Origin: Pseudoscleropodium purum | Taxonomy: Eukaryota; Streptophyta; Bryopsida; Hypnales; Brachytheciaceae | DNA length: 64,000 nucleotides | Assembly: GCA_963969395.1 (NCBI GenBank) | Contig: OZ017797.1 | Location: forward strand, 28,892,001 to 28,956,000 | Reading direction: 5' to 3' | Shown: positions 24,451-37,690 of the stretch, one piece after another | Layout: each line of letters opens with the position of its first letter | How positions within the stretch are numbered: the first letter of the stretch is position 1 | Translations under genes and position numbers: made by a program | Notes under the pieces: generated by a model | Databases searched by the model: none | What the model was told of the DNA's origin: nothing | Seen by the model: the letters and a program-made list of their open reading frames with translations, nothing else

Positions 24451-26450
24451 ATGGCTGTGATTTCCGATTATGAGGAAGAAGAGCCGAAGCAATCGCATAC
24501 TTCAACGCCTCGCCAATCGAAGCCTTCAGAACCGGTGAAGTCTCCTGCGTCAGAACCAGTTATTATTCCCTCTGACTCAGAGCCTTCGGTGCTGAAGCCT
24601 CCGGAAGAACAACCGCTGCCTCCACCGCCATCGCCGTCATCGCCGCAGTCTGACGGGAAGGTCTACCAGCACGACCCTGTCCTGTATGGCTTGCTCGAAG
24701 GGCACAAACGGGAACCTCTGGAGCTCCTGACGACCGTCATTGATTTCCTGTTCAGAGCGACCGATCTTTCCCGTGAGTCGAGAGTGGAACTCAGAGTGAC
24801 AGAAATCGTGACGGCGGCAAAAAGAAGAAGAAGCGCATACGAGGGGGAAGATGTCGCTCCAGAGAAGGTGGCCAAGGTCGAGGAAACCAAGTCTCAAAAG
24901 AAAGAACCAAAATCACCGAGGACTAAATCGGAAACGCCTTATCAAACACCGCGCGGATATGAAAGTTCTGAGAGCTCCGATGTGACCCTACCCCCTCCAC
25001 GAAAGGATGCCGGAATTGAGCAAGCGGAGATCGACGCTGAGGGAACAGGCCTTCGTACGTCGATCTTTCGCCGCAATTCGATGCAAGAACATTGCACTTT
25101 GAATGTATCAATTGACCTTCGCCTCGGGAATAGTCGTATTCTGGTAACTAAGGTCCACATTGCTGCTCTTTGCTCCTTGATGACCTAACTGACCTCCTCC
25201 GCCATGTCCAGAACCGAACATTGGTAATGGATTCGATCACGAGAAATACTCTTGGACGCAAACTCTCGGAGAATTGACCTTGCACATACCCATGCCGGAA
25301 GGGACGAAAGCCAAAGCAGTGGCATGTGAAATCAAGCGGAGCACGGTGAAGGCAGGCATTAAGGGCCAGGAGCCGATTCTGGAGGTCTGACTGCTTCCGA
25401 GTATCCGTTCCGTGTGCGTTTCCGGTAATCTGAAATTCAATCTGTAGAAGAATATATGCTCCTCTGCATTGGCTAATCCAATGGAACCTCTCGCGCAGGG
25501 AGAGTTCTATCAACCAGTGAAGGTCGATGACTGCTTCTGGAGTTTAGGTAACAGCATAAATAATTCCTATCATCAAGAAAGTTTCAATTTCGGACAGGAG
25601 ACAATAATAAGATGTCGCAGACTTCCTGTTTAAGCAGGTGACTGCTGAATGTGTTACCAGATGAGGACGGGACGCTGTCCGTTTACTTGACCAAATTCAA
25701 TCGAATGGAGTGGTGGCGAAGTGTGGTGAAAGGGGAGCCCGAGATCAACTCACGGAAGGTGGAGCCTGAGAAGAGCAGATTGGATGACCTTGACTCCGAA
25801 ACTCGTCAAACTGCAGAGAAAATGATGGTACGTATCAACAACATTTCCATTTTCAAGATCCAAATAGTTATTCAAATCAAGCAACTGAAATGTCCGTCGC
25901 CTGCCGTCTTTTTCCATTTGTCCGCAAATGAAGAAATCGGATACTCACGTTTATAAGGCCATGTGACGATGTGAGTGATGTCTTACATGCATCGTAAAGC
26001 CTTCATCACTTGCGAAATTGCAGTATTACTTTCACATCCATCGGAATGTGATTCCATAAGAACATGAGCTTCCATGTCGGTCAAGGTTAGTTCGGAGGAA
26101 TAGAAAATCGGCCACTCTCGTCACCCTGGTGTGCACACAATCGTAACCCGTGGCATTGGCTTGACAGTACGATCAAAGGCAAAAGGCACTGGGATTACCA
26201 ACAAGCGGCGAGTCAACCAAAAACGACACGATCAAAAAATTCATGGAGCAGGTACAATGTCGACGTCGCTCCATCGCTCTGACGTTCTTTCCCTGCATCA
26301 ATTTTGCCACTCTTAGAAAATTTTGAAAACAACTAGAAACTCTACAGTCGTGCTCACTGAAAGGGAACCTAAATGCTCGAATCCTGAATTTTCTTTGTTT
26401 TCTCCTCGCAGCATCCTGAAATGGACTTCTCTAAGGCAAAGATATGTTAA
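24451..26450 (+). CDS. NUDC: NudC-domain co-chaperone (BOBBER type), copy 2
   Basis: Six exons: 24451-25054, 25212-25384, 25499-25547, 25661-25827, 26168-26251, 26412-26450, encoding 371 residues. Exons 2, 3, 5 and 6 have exactly the lengths found in copy 1 (173, 49, 84, 39), with the same phases. MAVISDYEEEEP is followed by a Ser/Pro-rich stretch with a Pro run (~residues 55-65) that copy 1 lacks. Next come the NudC N-terminal helix (~73-108), a Lys-rich linker and the CS domain ([40 protein letters not shown]). The tail has [30 protein letters not shown] and [12 protein letters not shown]. Exon 4 is one codon shorter than in copy 1. All junctions stay in frame, so it looks functional. It diverges from copy 1 in the linker and the DQRQ exon, so the duplication is not recent. 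Confidence 0.88.
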
Positions 26451-27790
26451 GAGAAGCTGAGGTCTTCCATCGGTGACTTGATGTTTTGGTGAGAGGCTCG
26501 GCATGACTTCAATGCGGAATCTTGCAAATAAGAACAATGTCTTTCAGTAATCTCCACAGAATGATACTTATAACGTAGTTTTGCTGAAGAAAACGGCAAT
26601 TAGCAGAGTACTGTCTGATTCTCTCCGTTAGAGAGAATCCAATATTTAACATAGACCCATATAGCAAGAACTACACAACTCGAACAAGAAAATAAGATAA
26701 AAGAAATCCAAAAGCCAAGAAGCAAAAAATGTTATTTTGCTATTACGGTTAAAACAAACAAACTTTAAATCTAGTTTATTTTGTTTTGTTACAATTGCAG
26801 CAAATTCTTGAACTGGTAGCACCAAACTACAGATTTTCTGATGCTTCTATTATGCTACTATATACCAAAAAGTAGCTGAAGAATGTCGGACCAAGAGTTT
26901 CTTCAATAGACTTATGTTACTCTTCTTCCACTGGAAGTTTGGCATCCTTTCGAGCAAACTTCCATGCTGTGTCAGAATCTGAAATTTCCAAGTTTCTCAG
27001 AGTCAATATTGCCTTAAATTGCCAACTTCCATGATGCTTTTCAATTCTATGTGAGCAGGGGGAACCTACATATTACGAGAAGCTTTGGGTTGCTGCCAAA
27101 CTGTAAGCAACCAACAAGTTCAAGTACAATGTTGAAATTAGTTTCCCAAAAGTTGGACACTTACCTCCTATCGACTTCAGTTTTCACAAGCCTCCCCGAG
27201 CAATTTACTAGCCATGAATTCCAATTCTCCTCTTGCAAGTTTTGCACACTTCCATTTAGAATTCCATTTTTTCTTTAAAAATTTGTATGCAGGGTTTCGC
27301 TGATTCTAGTGCGCATGGAAGTCACAGCAGTTCACAGTGCGCACAACTTGAAAAATCTGGAGTTTCTGGGAACCTGAAACACCACCTGCTGCAACTCCAT
27401 TATGAGAGCACCGAGCAGATTCAATTGACAGAAGAGTGTCCGCTTATGTCAAGTTGCCCAACTCGGTCCTTTTTTCCTTTCCAGGCTGGAATCAAGTGAC
27501 TGTATGATTGGGCACAAGCCACATTCAAAGTATTTTGAACTGAAATTACAAGAAGATCTTTTGCTTCTGGAGTTCTGGCCCGAATTTCGCTGGATCCCCG
27601 GAACTTCATCGCAAGAGTCCGATCATTGTGCGCAGTGACGGAGCTTTTCAGTTTGAAATTATTGAACGGCAGATCTGGACACATCTAAATTTGGAGGGAC
27701 TTTGGCACAGTTTGCAATGGAGTATCAATGTGCTCATCAGTTGTTAAGAAAAACTATTTGGGGGGCATGGTTTCTTCTAAATAGAAAGAA
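26451..27790. other. Intergenic, no gene recognised
   Basis: 3' flank of NudC copy 2. Short open frames (27,051-27,278 and 27,287-27,499) carry no recognisable motif. The composition is intermediate between genes and repeats. Confidence 0.45.
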
Positions 27791-28020
27791 TACTCGTGTG
27801 CCCTGCGCCGTTGCCACGGTCAAAACAAAGGAAAAAATAATTTTCTAATTTTTTTAATTCCCAAAAACTTCAAAATTCAATAACTTTCATGCTTTAGGTC
27901 GGAACACCGTGGAACCAAGCCCGTGCACCCCTCCTCGCCAAGGGGCTTTCCGACAATATCAAACACTCGAACAAGTGACGCATGGTCCGGGAGATCTCAA
28001 CGTGATAAACAAAACAAACA
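27791..28020 (+). repeat. Dispersed repeat R2, first copy
   Basis: A 230-base block that aligns with 49,513-49,742 in the same orientation. Shared landmarks are TGTG(C/T)CCTCTGC-like starts, TTCAATA(A/T)CTTTCAT, TGCACCCCTCCT and GAGATCTCA, then AACAAAACAA. Both copies have the same length. This one keeps more CpG. Class unknown. Confidence 0.6.
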
Positions 28021-31000
28021 ACCAAATAAACAACCTAATTTAATAGAAGGATAAAAATATATATAATCTTTTAGTTTTTTAAATTTCCTTTTGCCTTTCA
28101 TCGATCCAGTGAGTGTATCCATCAATAGAATATAAACCGCTTAGAAAACACAAATTGAAAATGAAATGATGTAAATTACAAGAAATATGTTGGAGATAGT
28201 TTCACCATTAACTACACCAATTGGCCAAAGGTAGAAGGTAGAAGGTTCTAAAATAGACCCGACTATAAAAGCAACTTCTAACATGGAGGTACATTTTGCT
28301 TTCTTCAATGCACCAATAGTATGCATTTAATCCCCAAGGGATTGCATGACTATTAAATGTACACAAGTGATCTTGGGTAGGGGCATACGAAGTCATTTTT
28401 TAACGAATGTTCTTCAAATTTGAACACAAGGTGTGAACATGTACCCCTTTAGTGGAATTATCATTTTCTTTTCGTTTGAATGAATGCCTAGATAAAAAAT
28501 TTAGCTACCTTGAACTTTGGAGCATCCTAAGTAGCTTAGGGTAGTATATACAAAATTCCTCCAATAATTCTGAAATTTGGTAGGTATGTAAATTACATGA
28601 TACAAGATGCAAATGTAAAAAAATAACCATGTATAGTGTAAAAAACTCATATTAGGAGGGTTTAAAGTGTGCTGGCATTGTTGGACAAGATTAGAAAAAA
28701 AAAAAAAACTCTAACTTCAAACATTATAATCTTTCAATCTATGCAATTAAGGGTTCAAAAAAAATTTCCTCACATTCTCATAGTACTCTAATACAAATTT
28801 GTATGGTTGAATTTTGAGATTTTTTTCATTTTTTGCTCACTACCCTAAAAAGAGGCAGTTTTTAACAATTTGTCCCCAAAATATGCCTTGGTCCTATAAG
28901 GATTGAGGAGGATACTATTAATAACCACAACATTTCAACTTCAAAAATTTGTAACTAATTCTGCAAAGGTCCAGTTTATGAAATGACTTGGATTAGATGT
29001 CAATTCCATTTTTCTTCCTATGAAAATTTACTAAAAATTGTTTCAAGAGATTACTAAGCTTTATCCCCCCAATTATACAAAGAACTCTTAAAAGGTCACT
29101 TTATGGACTTCCTACTTTATTTGAGTCTATAAAGACATAGTCTATTTCATTTTTTTATAGATTGTGTGTGAATTTTTTTCTACAGAGAACAAAAAAACTC
29201 ATTTTTGGGTGATTGCAAATGATGTATACTATTTCAATCACTCCTTGGGAGCCAAGTGAGTATTTTTCAAAAACAACTTTGATAATCTTAATTCAGTATT
29301 AATAGTTGAAATTTGAGCAAAGCTAGTATATGAGCATAAAGCAAGAGCGTGGAGTATAGACCACCTTTAGTGGTTATAGAACACCTAAATTATAGGTATG
29401 TACAACATTATTTATATGGTGCCTTATGTTTTAGGGTACCTTCAATGGTTATAGGATACCTACTTTCACCTTCTAAAGGTACCTATGTTTTAAACAACAA
29501 CCTCTAAAATAAGCTTTAGGTTCATCAAACCTAAGCTCTACACTCTAAGTTTCACACTTCATATTCATATGGTAGCATTCCCCATTGAAATTCATAGTGA
29601 AGGGCATTAGAAGAGATTCAAGTCCTTGGAAAGAGTGCAAGTTCGTAGGCCTTACAAATTGTCTCAACCACATGGGAACGCTACTAGTTGTACAGTTTGA
29701 CATGGTCAAGATAGTGCCATGTCATTTTTGGAAAAAAATTACACTTTTTTTGTATTAAAAAATAGTTAATTATTTTAAATTCTGACAACTAGCCATTCCT
29801 TTGTTGTGGAGGGAACAATGAAGGAAACAAGCCTAAAATGAAATTTTGTTGCCCTCAAATTCCCTCTACTGGGACACAATCATTTGTAACTTCTTTCAAT
29901 TATTTCCTAAAATTAATTTGATAGAAAGCATTTGTTTTTGTTCTTGCCTATTTTGGACTTGGGACTATTCTATAACACCCACTCCCATGAATTTGGAGCT
30001 AAAATTTAGAGAAATGGTGTTCTAGTAGATTAGTAGCTATTTTTTAAAAGATGGAATTTTTTTGAAATATTTAATTCTATGTTGTATTGAAACTTACAAA
30101 ATAATTTTTTCTATATGCATTTTGAAATGTACAAAAAATATTTTGGTAATTCTTTTTGTCAATGATCATCTTTGTAGAATTGTTAGAGATGGACAAATTT
30201 TTTTTCAATTTTCAATTTTTTCAATTTAGAAATAAATAAAATGTCAAAATATCTATTTTCGTAAGATTTTGCATACTTTCAATTCTCCTATTTAAAATTA
30301 TTGTACACTTGATGTTCCTAGGATAAAATCTTATTAAAAATCTATAAATTGGCATTTAAAAAAAAATAGTTTTCTAATTTTAGATTACTCCCCCTAAAAT
30401 TTTGAGTTTTCAAGATTTTACTTGCAATCACCTTTTCTAAAGCATATACCACTCCTAGACACCCATGCAAAAGACTAAATACCATTAAATTTGTAACAAA
30501 GCTTAAAAGTTCAATAAAAATTTGATGATAGGCTCAACCATCTACAATTTGAACAGTGAATGCTTTAAAAAATGCACTTCATGTAATTAATGTTCATCAA
30601 AGAAGTTTCTAGAAAAATATTCTAATATATCAATGAAAGAATAAAGAATACTCTTCATTAGGAAAAATTTAAAACTTTTAGTTATGATTTTTTGAAAGAG
30701 CTATTATTATCTTTAGTTCAAATACTTAGGGACACTTTACACACAAGGGCTGGGCCATTTTCTTTGAGGCCTATAGCACAAACTTCAACCTTTTGTCCAA
30801 TCACAAGTTAGGATTTCAAGCTTCTTACACAACAAATTGGTTCAACCTCTAGATGTAAAAACGTCCCTTGGAAGTGAATCATGCATTTTTTTAATATGAT
30901 CTACAAGGTAGAAAGGGTGGGGGCTCGCACTTCTAGAGATTTTCTATTCTAAGATAACGAACTAAATCTCTAAGAATGAATTTACATACATTGGGGTTGT

Positions 31001-31690
31001 GGTCCTCTTGAGCTAGACACTCTATGCCCCATCCATTTAGATTGGAGCTCCAACCTCCCTTCTAATCTCTAGTCTTTGCATTTCACATCTATAGAGCTAG
31101 AGGGCATGGACATTGGGTTGGAGGGATTCAATTTTGAGAAAAAGCACACAATGGATTGCAAAAGTTCTCCAAAATTTGGCCTCTATGTTGGAGAATCCTA
31201 CATTTTCAATTAGGAGTTTATTTTTATTGTATTGTGCTACTTTGGAGGGAGTGTCATGGTTGGGTCTATTGTAGTGCAACGAGCCGCTTGTAGAAGTCCA
31301 ACCAAAGGTGAATGTAAAAGAAAAGCCTCCCCTATTTTGTGCCATATCAAATTTATTATTATCACCTCTCTAAGTTAATTCAAGGTCTCTAATTACAAAT
31401 ATGAATTCAAAATTCGCAAAAAAAAATTAATGTAGCAAGCAAAAGGTTCCTTAGTTTTTCCTAAGGATAAAACTTGGGGACAAAACTCCCTCGGCAAGAG
31501 GCTCGTTGAACTTCTATAGACTCCACGATTGCTTCTATGTGAGCCTAGAAGACTATATACCTATGTTGTAGGTGTCTATATTATAAAAATCTTCCATGAT
31601 TATAGGATACCTATATTATAAATACCTATGTTACAGATATTTTTACTGTAAGCATCTTCAAATGATTGTAGAATATCTATTATACATGAT
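28021..31690. other. AT-rich DNA with decayed repeats
   Basis: No gene is seen. At 28,722 a string matches one near 322. At 29,640-29,880 a GC-flanked AT core contains AGTGCCATGTCA, like the short elements at 18.0 and 60.9 kb. Around 29,350-29,480 and 31,550-31,690 loose tandem units built on TATAGGATACCTA and ACCTATGTT recur. Confidence 0.45.
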
Positions 31691-31776
31691 ATGTTCAACA
31701 CCTATAGGCTTGCATTTCCATGCTCAGAGACTAGCACCGTTGCTATACACTCAACCCAGAGTCATCCTGTTTTCCA

Positions 31777-31870
31777 GGGAGCTTGTGTTCCAAACTGGAG
31801 TCCAGTGGAAAAACCCTGTGTAAGGGAAGGTCCCGCCCCCCCCTCCGAAGGCTCCAATGGAAACAGGCCC
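31777..31870. mobile_element. Very short foldback element (about 94 bp)
   Basis: The left arm GGGAGCTTGTGTTCC...ACTGGAG mirrors the right arm read inward, GGGCCTGTTTCC...TTGGAGCC, with a C-rich centre. The size and layout suit a tiny MITE. No convincing target duplication is visible, so the class is open. Confidence 0.35.
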
Positions 31871-31879
31871 TAACATGAG

Positions 31880-32650
31880 ACGATAAGGGTGCTCTCACTT
31901 TTAAGAATCTCCGTACATCATTTGCAGAAGAAAGACTAGTTTAAAAAAGGAAAGGAAAGGAACCTCTCCAGCTCCGTTTCGTCTTGACTGCAGACAGTCC
32001 AGAGTCCAGACTTCAGACTCCACAGTTCAATTGCGTACAGTACTCTAATAAGTCACAGTACTTGACAAATTTTTAGCCATTGCTCAGTACTTTCAATCCA
32101 GCCAAATCATGTTAACTTTCAAATTTGTTGATGATTTCGCATCTCATTTTGCTTCCACAACTGGGAATGAGGCACAGTTGGGGCCATTTGTCAATCAGTC
32201 AATCCATCCATCCATCCATCCATCAGCAGTGCTTTCTCCTGGAGCTTCTCAGCACCTAATCTACAGTAGCAGTAGACTCACCGTCAACAAAACCATCCAA
32301 AGTCTGCAGCCTCTGCACATGACGGAGTAAGTTACCACAACGATACTTTGGAACGAACTTCCAAAATCTGTAGGAAAAGATTGATGATGATGATGTTGAC
32401 GATGGAGGAGGAAAAAAAAATCTGCACTCAAAATGAACTTCGTATCGTACTGTACTGTGAATCCGGACTTTGGTGATTGACGGATGGATTTCCTTGCTTT
32501 TCTTTCAAGGGAAAACCGACACTCACTCCGTCAACAAGATACGGTGAGTTAACTACACCAGAAGTAACCGTTGATCCTTCCTTTTCTCTTCCTTGTCTCT
32601 ACAATATAATAATATATATACACACTCTTGGGTTGGGTTTTTAGAGGTAA
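31880..32650 (+). promoter_or_regulatory. Orphan promoter-like island
   Basis: A block of normal-complexity sequence stands out in AT-rich DNA. It has an (ATCC)n microsatellite near 32,202-32,223, a strong splice-donor-like string (ACGGTGAGTT, about 32,540) and a TATATATA at 32,613-32,620. No coding exon follows in the next kilobases. It could be a relic promoter, a non-coding transcript or the start of a gene with distant exons. Confidence 0.25.
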
Positions 32651-33531
32651 GGTGGTATGCTTTGAAAGCGACCTTTGAAGAGTTCATTGCATTTGGGTGA
32701 AGCTAAACTCTTTCAAAAAAATTTCAGTAAAATTTTTGTAGGAATGAAAATGGAAATGGCATTGAACCCAAGTTGTTTCATATTTTTGGGACTTTTGTGG
32801 AATTAGTTACAAATTTTTGAAGTTGAAATGCAATGGTTAGTGAAAGTGACCACCTCTTGAAATGTATGTTGTTGGTACATTGAAGAAAGAAAAATGTACC
32901 TTTTTGTTAGTAGCCGTTTTGAGAGCCAGGGCCCTTTTAAAGCACCCTACCTTGTATATGTATGAAAATACGATCGTTTAGATTTTCAAAATCGTGTCAT
33001 GGATCCTAATGAAGCATTCCAATCTTTAACTAATAGACTACTATTTGAAAAGAATGAATGTTTGATCCTCAAATGGCATAATAGTTGAAATTACACTCAA
33101 AGGCTAGTCTTAGGGACTTCTTGTGATGCTTGTGTGTTAATATCACTATAATCAGAGTGATCCGCCTTTTGTAGTGGGACTTAGAGAAAATATATGATTT
33201 GTTTTCTAACAAAGACATGAAACAAAAAGGGAATTAGAACCATTCCTTTTCAACGTATTGTAAATTTGTTAAGAACTTTTAAAGTATATTTTCCTATCTT
33301 TTGAAGCATGTATGCTTAAGGGACAAGAATTTCATTTAAAATTAAATTCGTTTCTATATTGACTTACAAAGAATCCACGTGTCCCAACTAGTACAAAATT
33401 TGATTTGTGGACATGTTAACTTCAATCAAGCCCAATTAAGATCTCAAAACACTATTCAAAAATGTTATCACAATTTGACAAAGTTTAATTTTAGGACATG
33501 TCAAGTTTTCAATATCAATCAAGCTTAATTA

Positions 33532-34441
33532 CCCCCTAAAGTCCCATTGTCTCTATAAAGTACAAAACAAATTGCAAGTAGGCTTGTATAACCTGAATTT
33601 TTGATGTGATTTTCTTAAAACTTTTTCTTAAAAAACAAAATCACATTACCTTTGATGAAATATAATTGTTCTTTTAAGCAATTGCTAGATGCAAAAGTTA
33701 TGCCACCAAAAGTTCAAAATGGGGGAAAACCAAAAAAAAAAAAAAATTCACAAAGATTTGAAATTATTATTGTTTTTTAAATTTCATATATCATATTTTT
33801 GTCTACATAGATAGTTTTGATCCATTTCAATTGGATTAGTGATGTGAAAGTTACAGATCTTTCTATTTTGTAGACAATCATAGAAATTTCTTGAGAAAAT
33901 AAAGTATTGGATTCATTTCTAAACTCAATTTTCACAATTTTCAAAAAAATAGCTTCACAAGGTTAAATTTGATTGTTTAAACAATCCTACTATTGGAATC
34001 AGTATATTTCAATTCCATCTTAGAGCTACTAACGATTTACTTATTCCTTCAACCTTGTACCATCTTTTGCTTAATAGATTTTTAAGGAATGAAAATCACA
34101 TATGTTTTCTTGAATTTTCTTTCCTAAATTGTCAACTCAAATCTTCAATACAAATTTTTTTTAAATCAAAATGTTTAATGCAAACATTCATAGTTAAGAA
34201 GATTTAAAGCCAAATAATCGAACTAAAGAGCATGCTAAAAAAAATGCTTGTTTTACTTTAAATGCAAATATCGTGGTGAAAGTTCTTGAAATTTCTTCCC
34301 CACATTCACATACTAGTTTGGTGCAAAATTTTTAAGTTAAATATTGAAAAAATAATAATTTGTGTATTTTTTTTCTACGCAAAAGAAAAGGTAGTTTGGA
34401 GTGTTTTTTTTGATGAAAAAAGAACCTTGGAACTTCAGAGG
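33532..34441 (-). mobile_element. TTAA-family element, diverged copy E
   Basis: The left end is CCCCCTAAAGTCCCATTG after TTA(C). The right end read inward is TTAA (34,442-34,445) then CCTCTGAAGTTCCAAGG. The size of about 910 bp matches copies B and C. The inner flank of the right end (AAAAACACTCCAAACT-like) and a TTTCACCA...GATATTTGCATTT stretch match the family in reverse orientation. The middle is strongly diverged. Confidence 0.45.
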
Positions 34442-35490
34442 TTAAAAACATTGTTTGAGCTTAAACATTGTACAAGCTTAAGTTTATTTGAAAAAGTTAA
34501 ATTTGGAACATGTCAACTTCAATCAAGCTTAATTTATTAACAGTCAAGCTTAATTTGGGTCTAACACTTTGGTGCTCCTTTGGTACATATATTTTTGTTA
34601 GGCTTGTAGTAGAAAGTGATTGCCCTTAGTAACTTTTGCAATATTATCCAATTTTTGAATTGACTTTTTCACAAATTTGTGGGGGTATTTATAGTTGTAT
34701 GGCTTTCAGCTCTTATGAAAAATTTGATTTAGAGATAGAATGACAGATGGGAGCCTTATTACAAGTTATAAATTTTTAGAGTTTTGTGCAGGCAAGAAGT
34801 GAGGGGACCATGTTCTCCAAAAGCCAATAATTTTCCAAACTACTTATTGGATCATTCAAACTTTTTGCATAATGTAGATTATAGAATACAAGGCATTTTT
34901 GTTTTTCATAATTAACATTCAATTCTCATGCAATTCTAATCAAGTGTACCAAATTTCATACTTAGAAAAGAAAATTTCTATCTTTAGTGGATTGTCTCAA
35001 TTAATATTCATGATTTTACATTACAATTGATTGGAAAACATTGGTGATTCATTTTTTAAAAGTTGATTGCATAGAGATGTAGGGAACATCTATTTGCACA
35101 TTGTTATTCAACAAGCATCTTTAAAAAAGTTATAGGTCTCCCTCTACAGAGATTTCAATGTTGGAAGGATAGTGCCCCAAATTTTGTAAAATAGATATTT
35201 CTCCATTTTAACTAGATTTTGGAAAATTAATTGTACCATCATGCTCAAATGCACAAAATTAGTGACAATGTAAGAGTCAAATAGCAAAATCTAATTACAT
35301 TAAAGAAATGTCTATTTTACAAAAATTGGATATTGTCACCTTAACATGGAGATCTTTGTAGAGGGAATTTTGAAACTTTTGGGGGGATTCTATTTGAAGG
35401 AAATATGTATATCTAGATGTTTTCCACATATCTATGAAATCAAATTAAATAAACTCATCACTAATGTTTTTCAATCAATTATCATATAAT

Positions 35491-35627
35491 AAAATCATGA
35501 ATATTAAATAAAATCATGAATATTAAATAAAATCATGAATATTAAATAAAATCATGAATATTAAATAAAATCATGAATATTAAATAAAATCATGAATATT
35601 AAATAAAATCATGAATATTAAATAAAA
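35491..35627 (+). repeat. Seven-copy 19-bp tandem repeat
   Basis: The unit AAATAAAATCATGAATATT is repeated exactly, with TCATGA starting at 35,495, 35,514, 35,533, 35,552, 35,571, 35,590 and 35,609. The perfect identity in otherwise decayed DNA means recent expansion. Confidence 0.95.
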
Positions 35628-36649
35628 TAATTCACCTTTAATAATTTTTGCTTTTTTGAAACTAAAATTTGGTATAACTGATTGGAATTGTATATGAATT
35701 GAATGTTAATTATGCAAAATAAAAGAATCCAATAGTATTCTATAATCTATATTATGCAAAAAATTTAAATGGCACATAAGGCAATTTGTATGATTATTGG
35801 ACTCGATCATACATGTACATTCAATGTGTATACCACTTGGTCTCATGTATACTAATGCTTATTGAGACTAAACTATAGCTCTTACTTTTGTATGAATATA
35901 AAATTAATGAAGTAAAAATTCAATAAACTTTTAATTTATAAATAGTTTTAGCATGAGATGAACTTAACTAAAGTGACCGCCTAGGTTTTAAGATCAATTT
36001 TGGGACACTTGTGTAATCATTTGCGTAGTCTATGGTAGAGGTACTTTTTAATGACAATTCCCCCTTATGATAGCATTATAGGAGGACCTTTTGTCGACAA
36101 CAATTGGATGCATTGCTCATTGAAAAGATTTTTTGTTTGTACCTTCTCTTCCACTCATCTTTCTTTCCTCTTTGCTTAGGGAGAAGTGTCAAAGCTAACA
36201 ATGATAGGTGAGTCTATGAGACAAGAATGGGTCTAAATGAAAAATCTATATTTATGTTGAATAAAATATTCATCTTTGAGGAGATTTTTTATTTATTTTT
36301 CATTTGTCCTTATCCTTATGTTTGCACACATTGAGCTCAATTTCTCAATGAATTTTCCATATCCTATAGATTGAAATGCTTAAGTTTACAAAACTAGATA
36401 TCTCTACTTTACCAAGTCCGTGATTCTACTACAACAGTATTGTCACAATAGCTAATAGAACTATCTTTAGAGACTCTTCATTCATAATGGTGTAATAGAT
36501 TATAGTTGATTAGTTCTTTTGGCTCTATTCTTTGTTGTACTCACTAGGTGAAAAATTATATTGCAATGACCTAATCTCTTCATTCTAATTCATCACATGA
36601 AACTTTAATGTGTGCCATGTTTTTATATCCCATTGTAGAACTATGGGAG

Positions 36650-37690
36650 ACAATCCATTCCATATTGACAATTCCATTCTAGCAATGTAGGCTATTCCCT
36701 TTCCGTACAAGAAAATGAGCAACAATCAATTATGGCACAATTTCTAAGGTGGTTGTGGCACATTATGATTGGCTAACAAGACTCTCAATATTGCAACCAA
36801 CCCTTAGTTTGAAAAAAGAAAGTCTATATCACTAAAATAGAAGAAAGCCCATCTTTCACTAAAAAGTTTACACTAATTCTATTTTGAAGAAAAAAAATCT
36901 GGGAAATTATGTATACCTTGATTAGCTTCTAATGCCTAAGGTGGAGGCACCTATAACCAACCACACCCAATACCCAATCTCTAGAGTGTGCTATTTCCAA
37001 CCTTAAATCGGAATTAAAGCTTGGAATTTTATTTTATTTTGTCGTTTTCAAGGTTGGGACTAATAAATTGATGACACATGTTTCAAAGTAGTGAGCAAGA
37101 AAGTAGGAAAGTAGTGAATAGGAAAGGAATTCTTGAATGATTGGAATTGGAAGACTCTAAACATTGGCCATGGGTTAAATGTTCTTTTGGCTCTCAAAAC
37201 TCACAATAATTTTAGTTTTGGGTATAAAATTCTAAAAAATCTACAATCCCCATATTCCTAGTTTCCTTCTTGGGAAAAACATCCACCAATTCATACTCCA
37301 TAGAATCTGCTTCCAAATTGCTTAAATGGTCCATTTGATATTGGTGCCTCTACCTTCTTTCTACCTATACCAAAATTTACCTTGTGAAAAAATCCACCTT
37401 ACAAATACCACAAATTGCTTAAAAGAGCCAACCCATTTCAAACCAATGACCCATTCCCGTTACATAAGCTACAATCTTTCCAATGAGTAGGAGAAAGCAA
37501 GAGATTATTCATAGCACAATTTTCAATGCAATTGTGACACATTACAATTGGTTGCAGTCTTGGTTGATTTTGAAAGGAACCATTGGTTGGAAATAGGAAG
37601 ATCTATGTGACAAGAATAGGTCAAACAAGAATCTTCAACTAAACAATTCATAGGAATTATGTTTTGATAAATAAAAATCGGGAAAAAAAC
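36650..37690 (+). repeat. Pair of diverged direct repeats
   Basis: 36,650-36,910 and 37,430-37,690 share ordered blocks: a start near CCATT, GCACAATTT, TGTG(G/A)CACATTA, ATTGG(C/T)T and an end in a GGGAAA(T/A)-A-rich stretch. They are about 780 bases apart. Class unknown. The rest of 34.5-38.7 kb shows no gene. Confidence 0.4.

Noticed and set aside
35491..35627. CRISPR array
   Set aside because: The 19-bp units are contiguous without spacers, and the context is eukaryotic.
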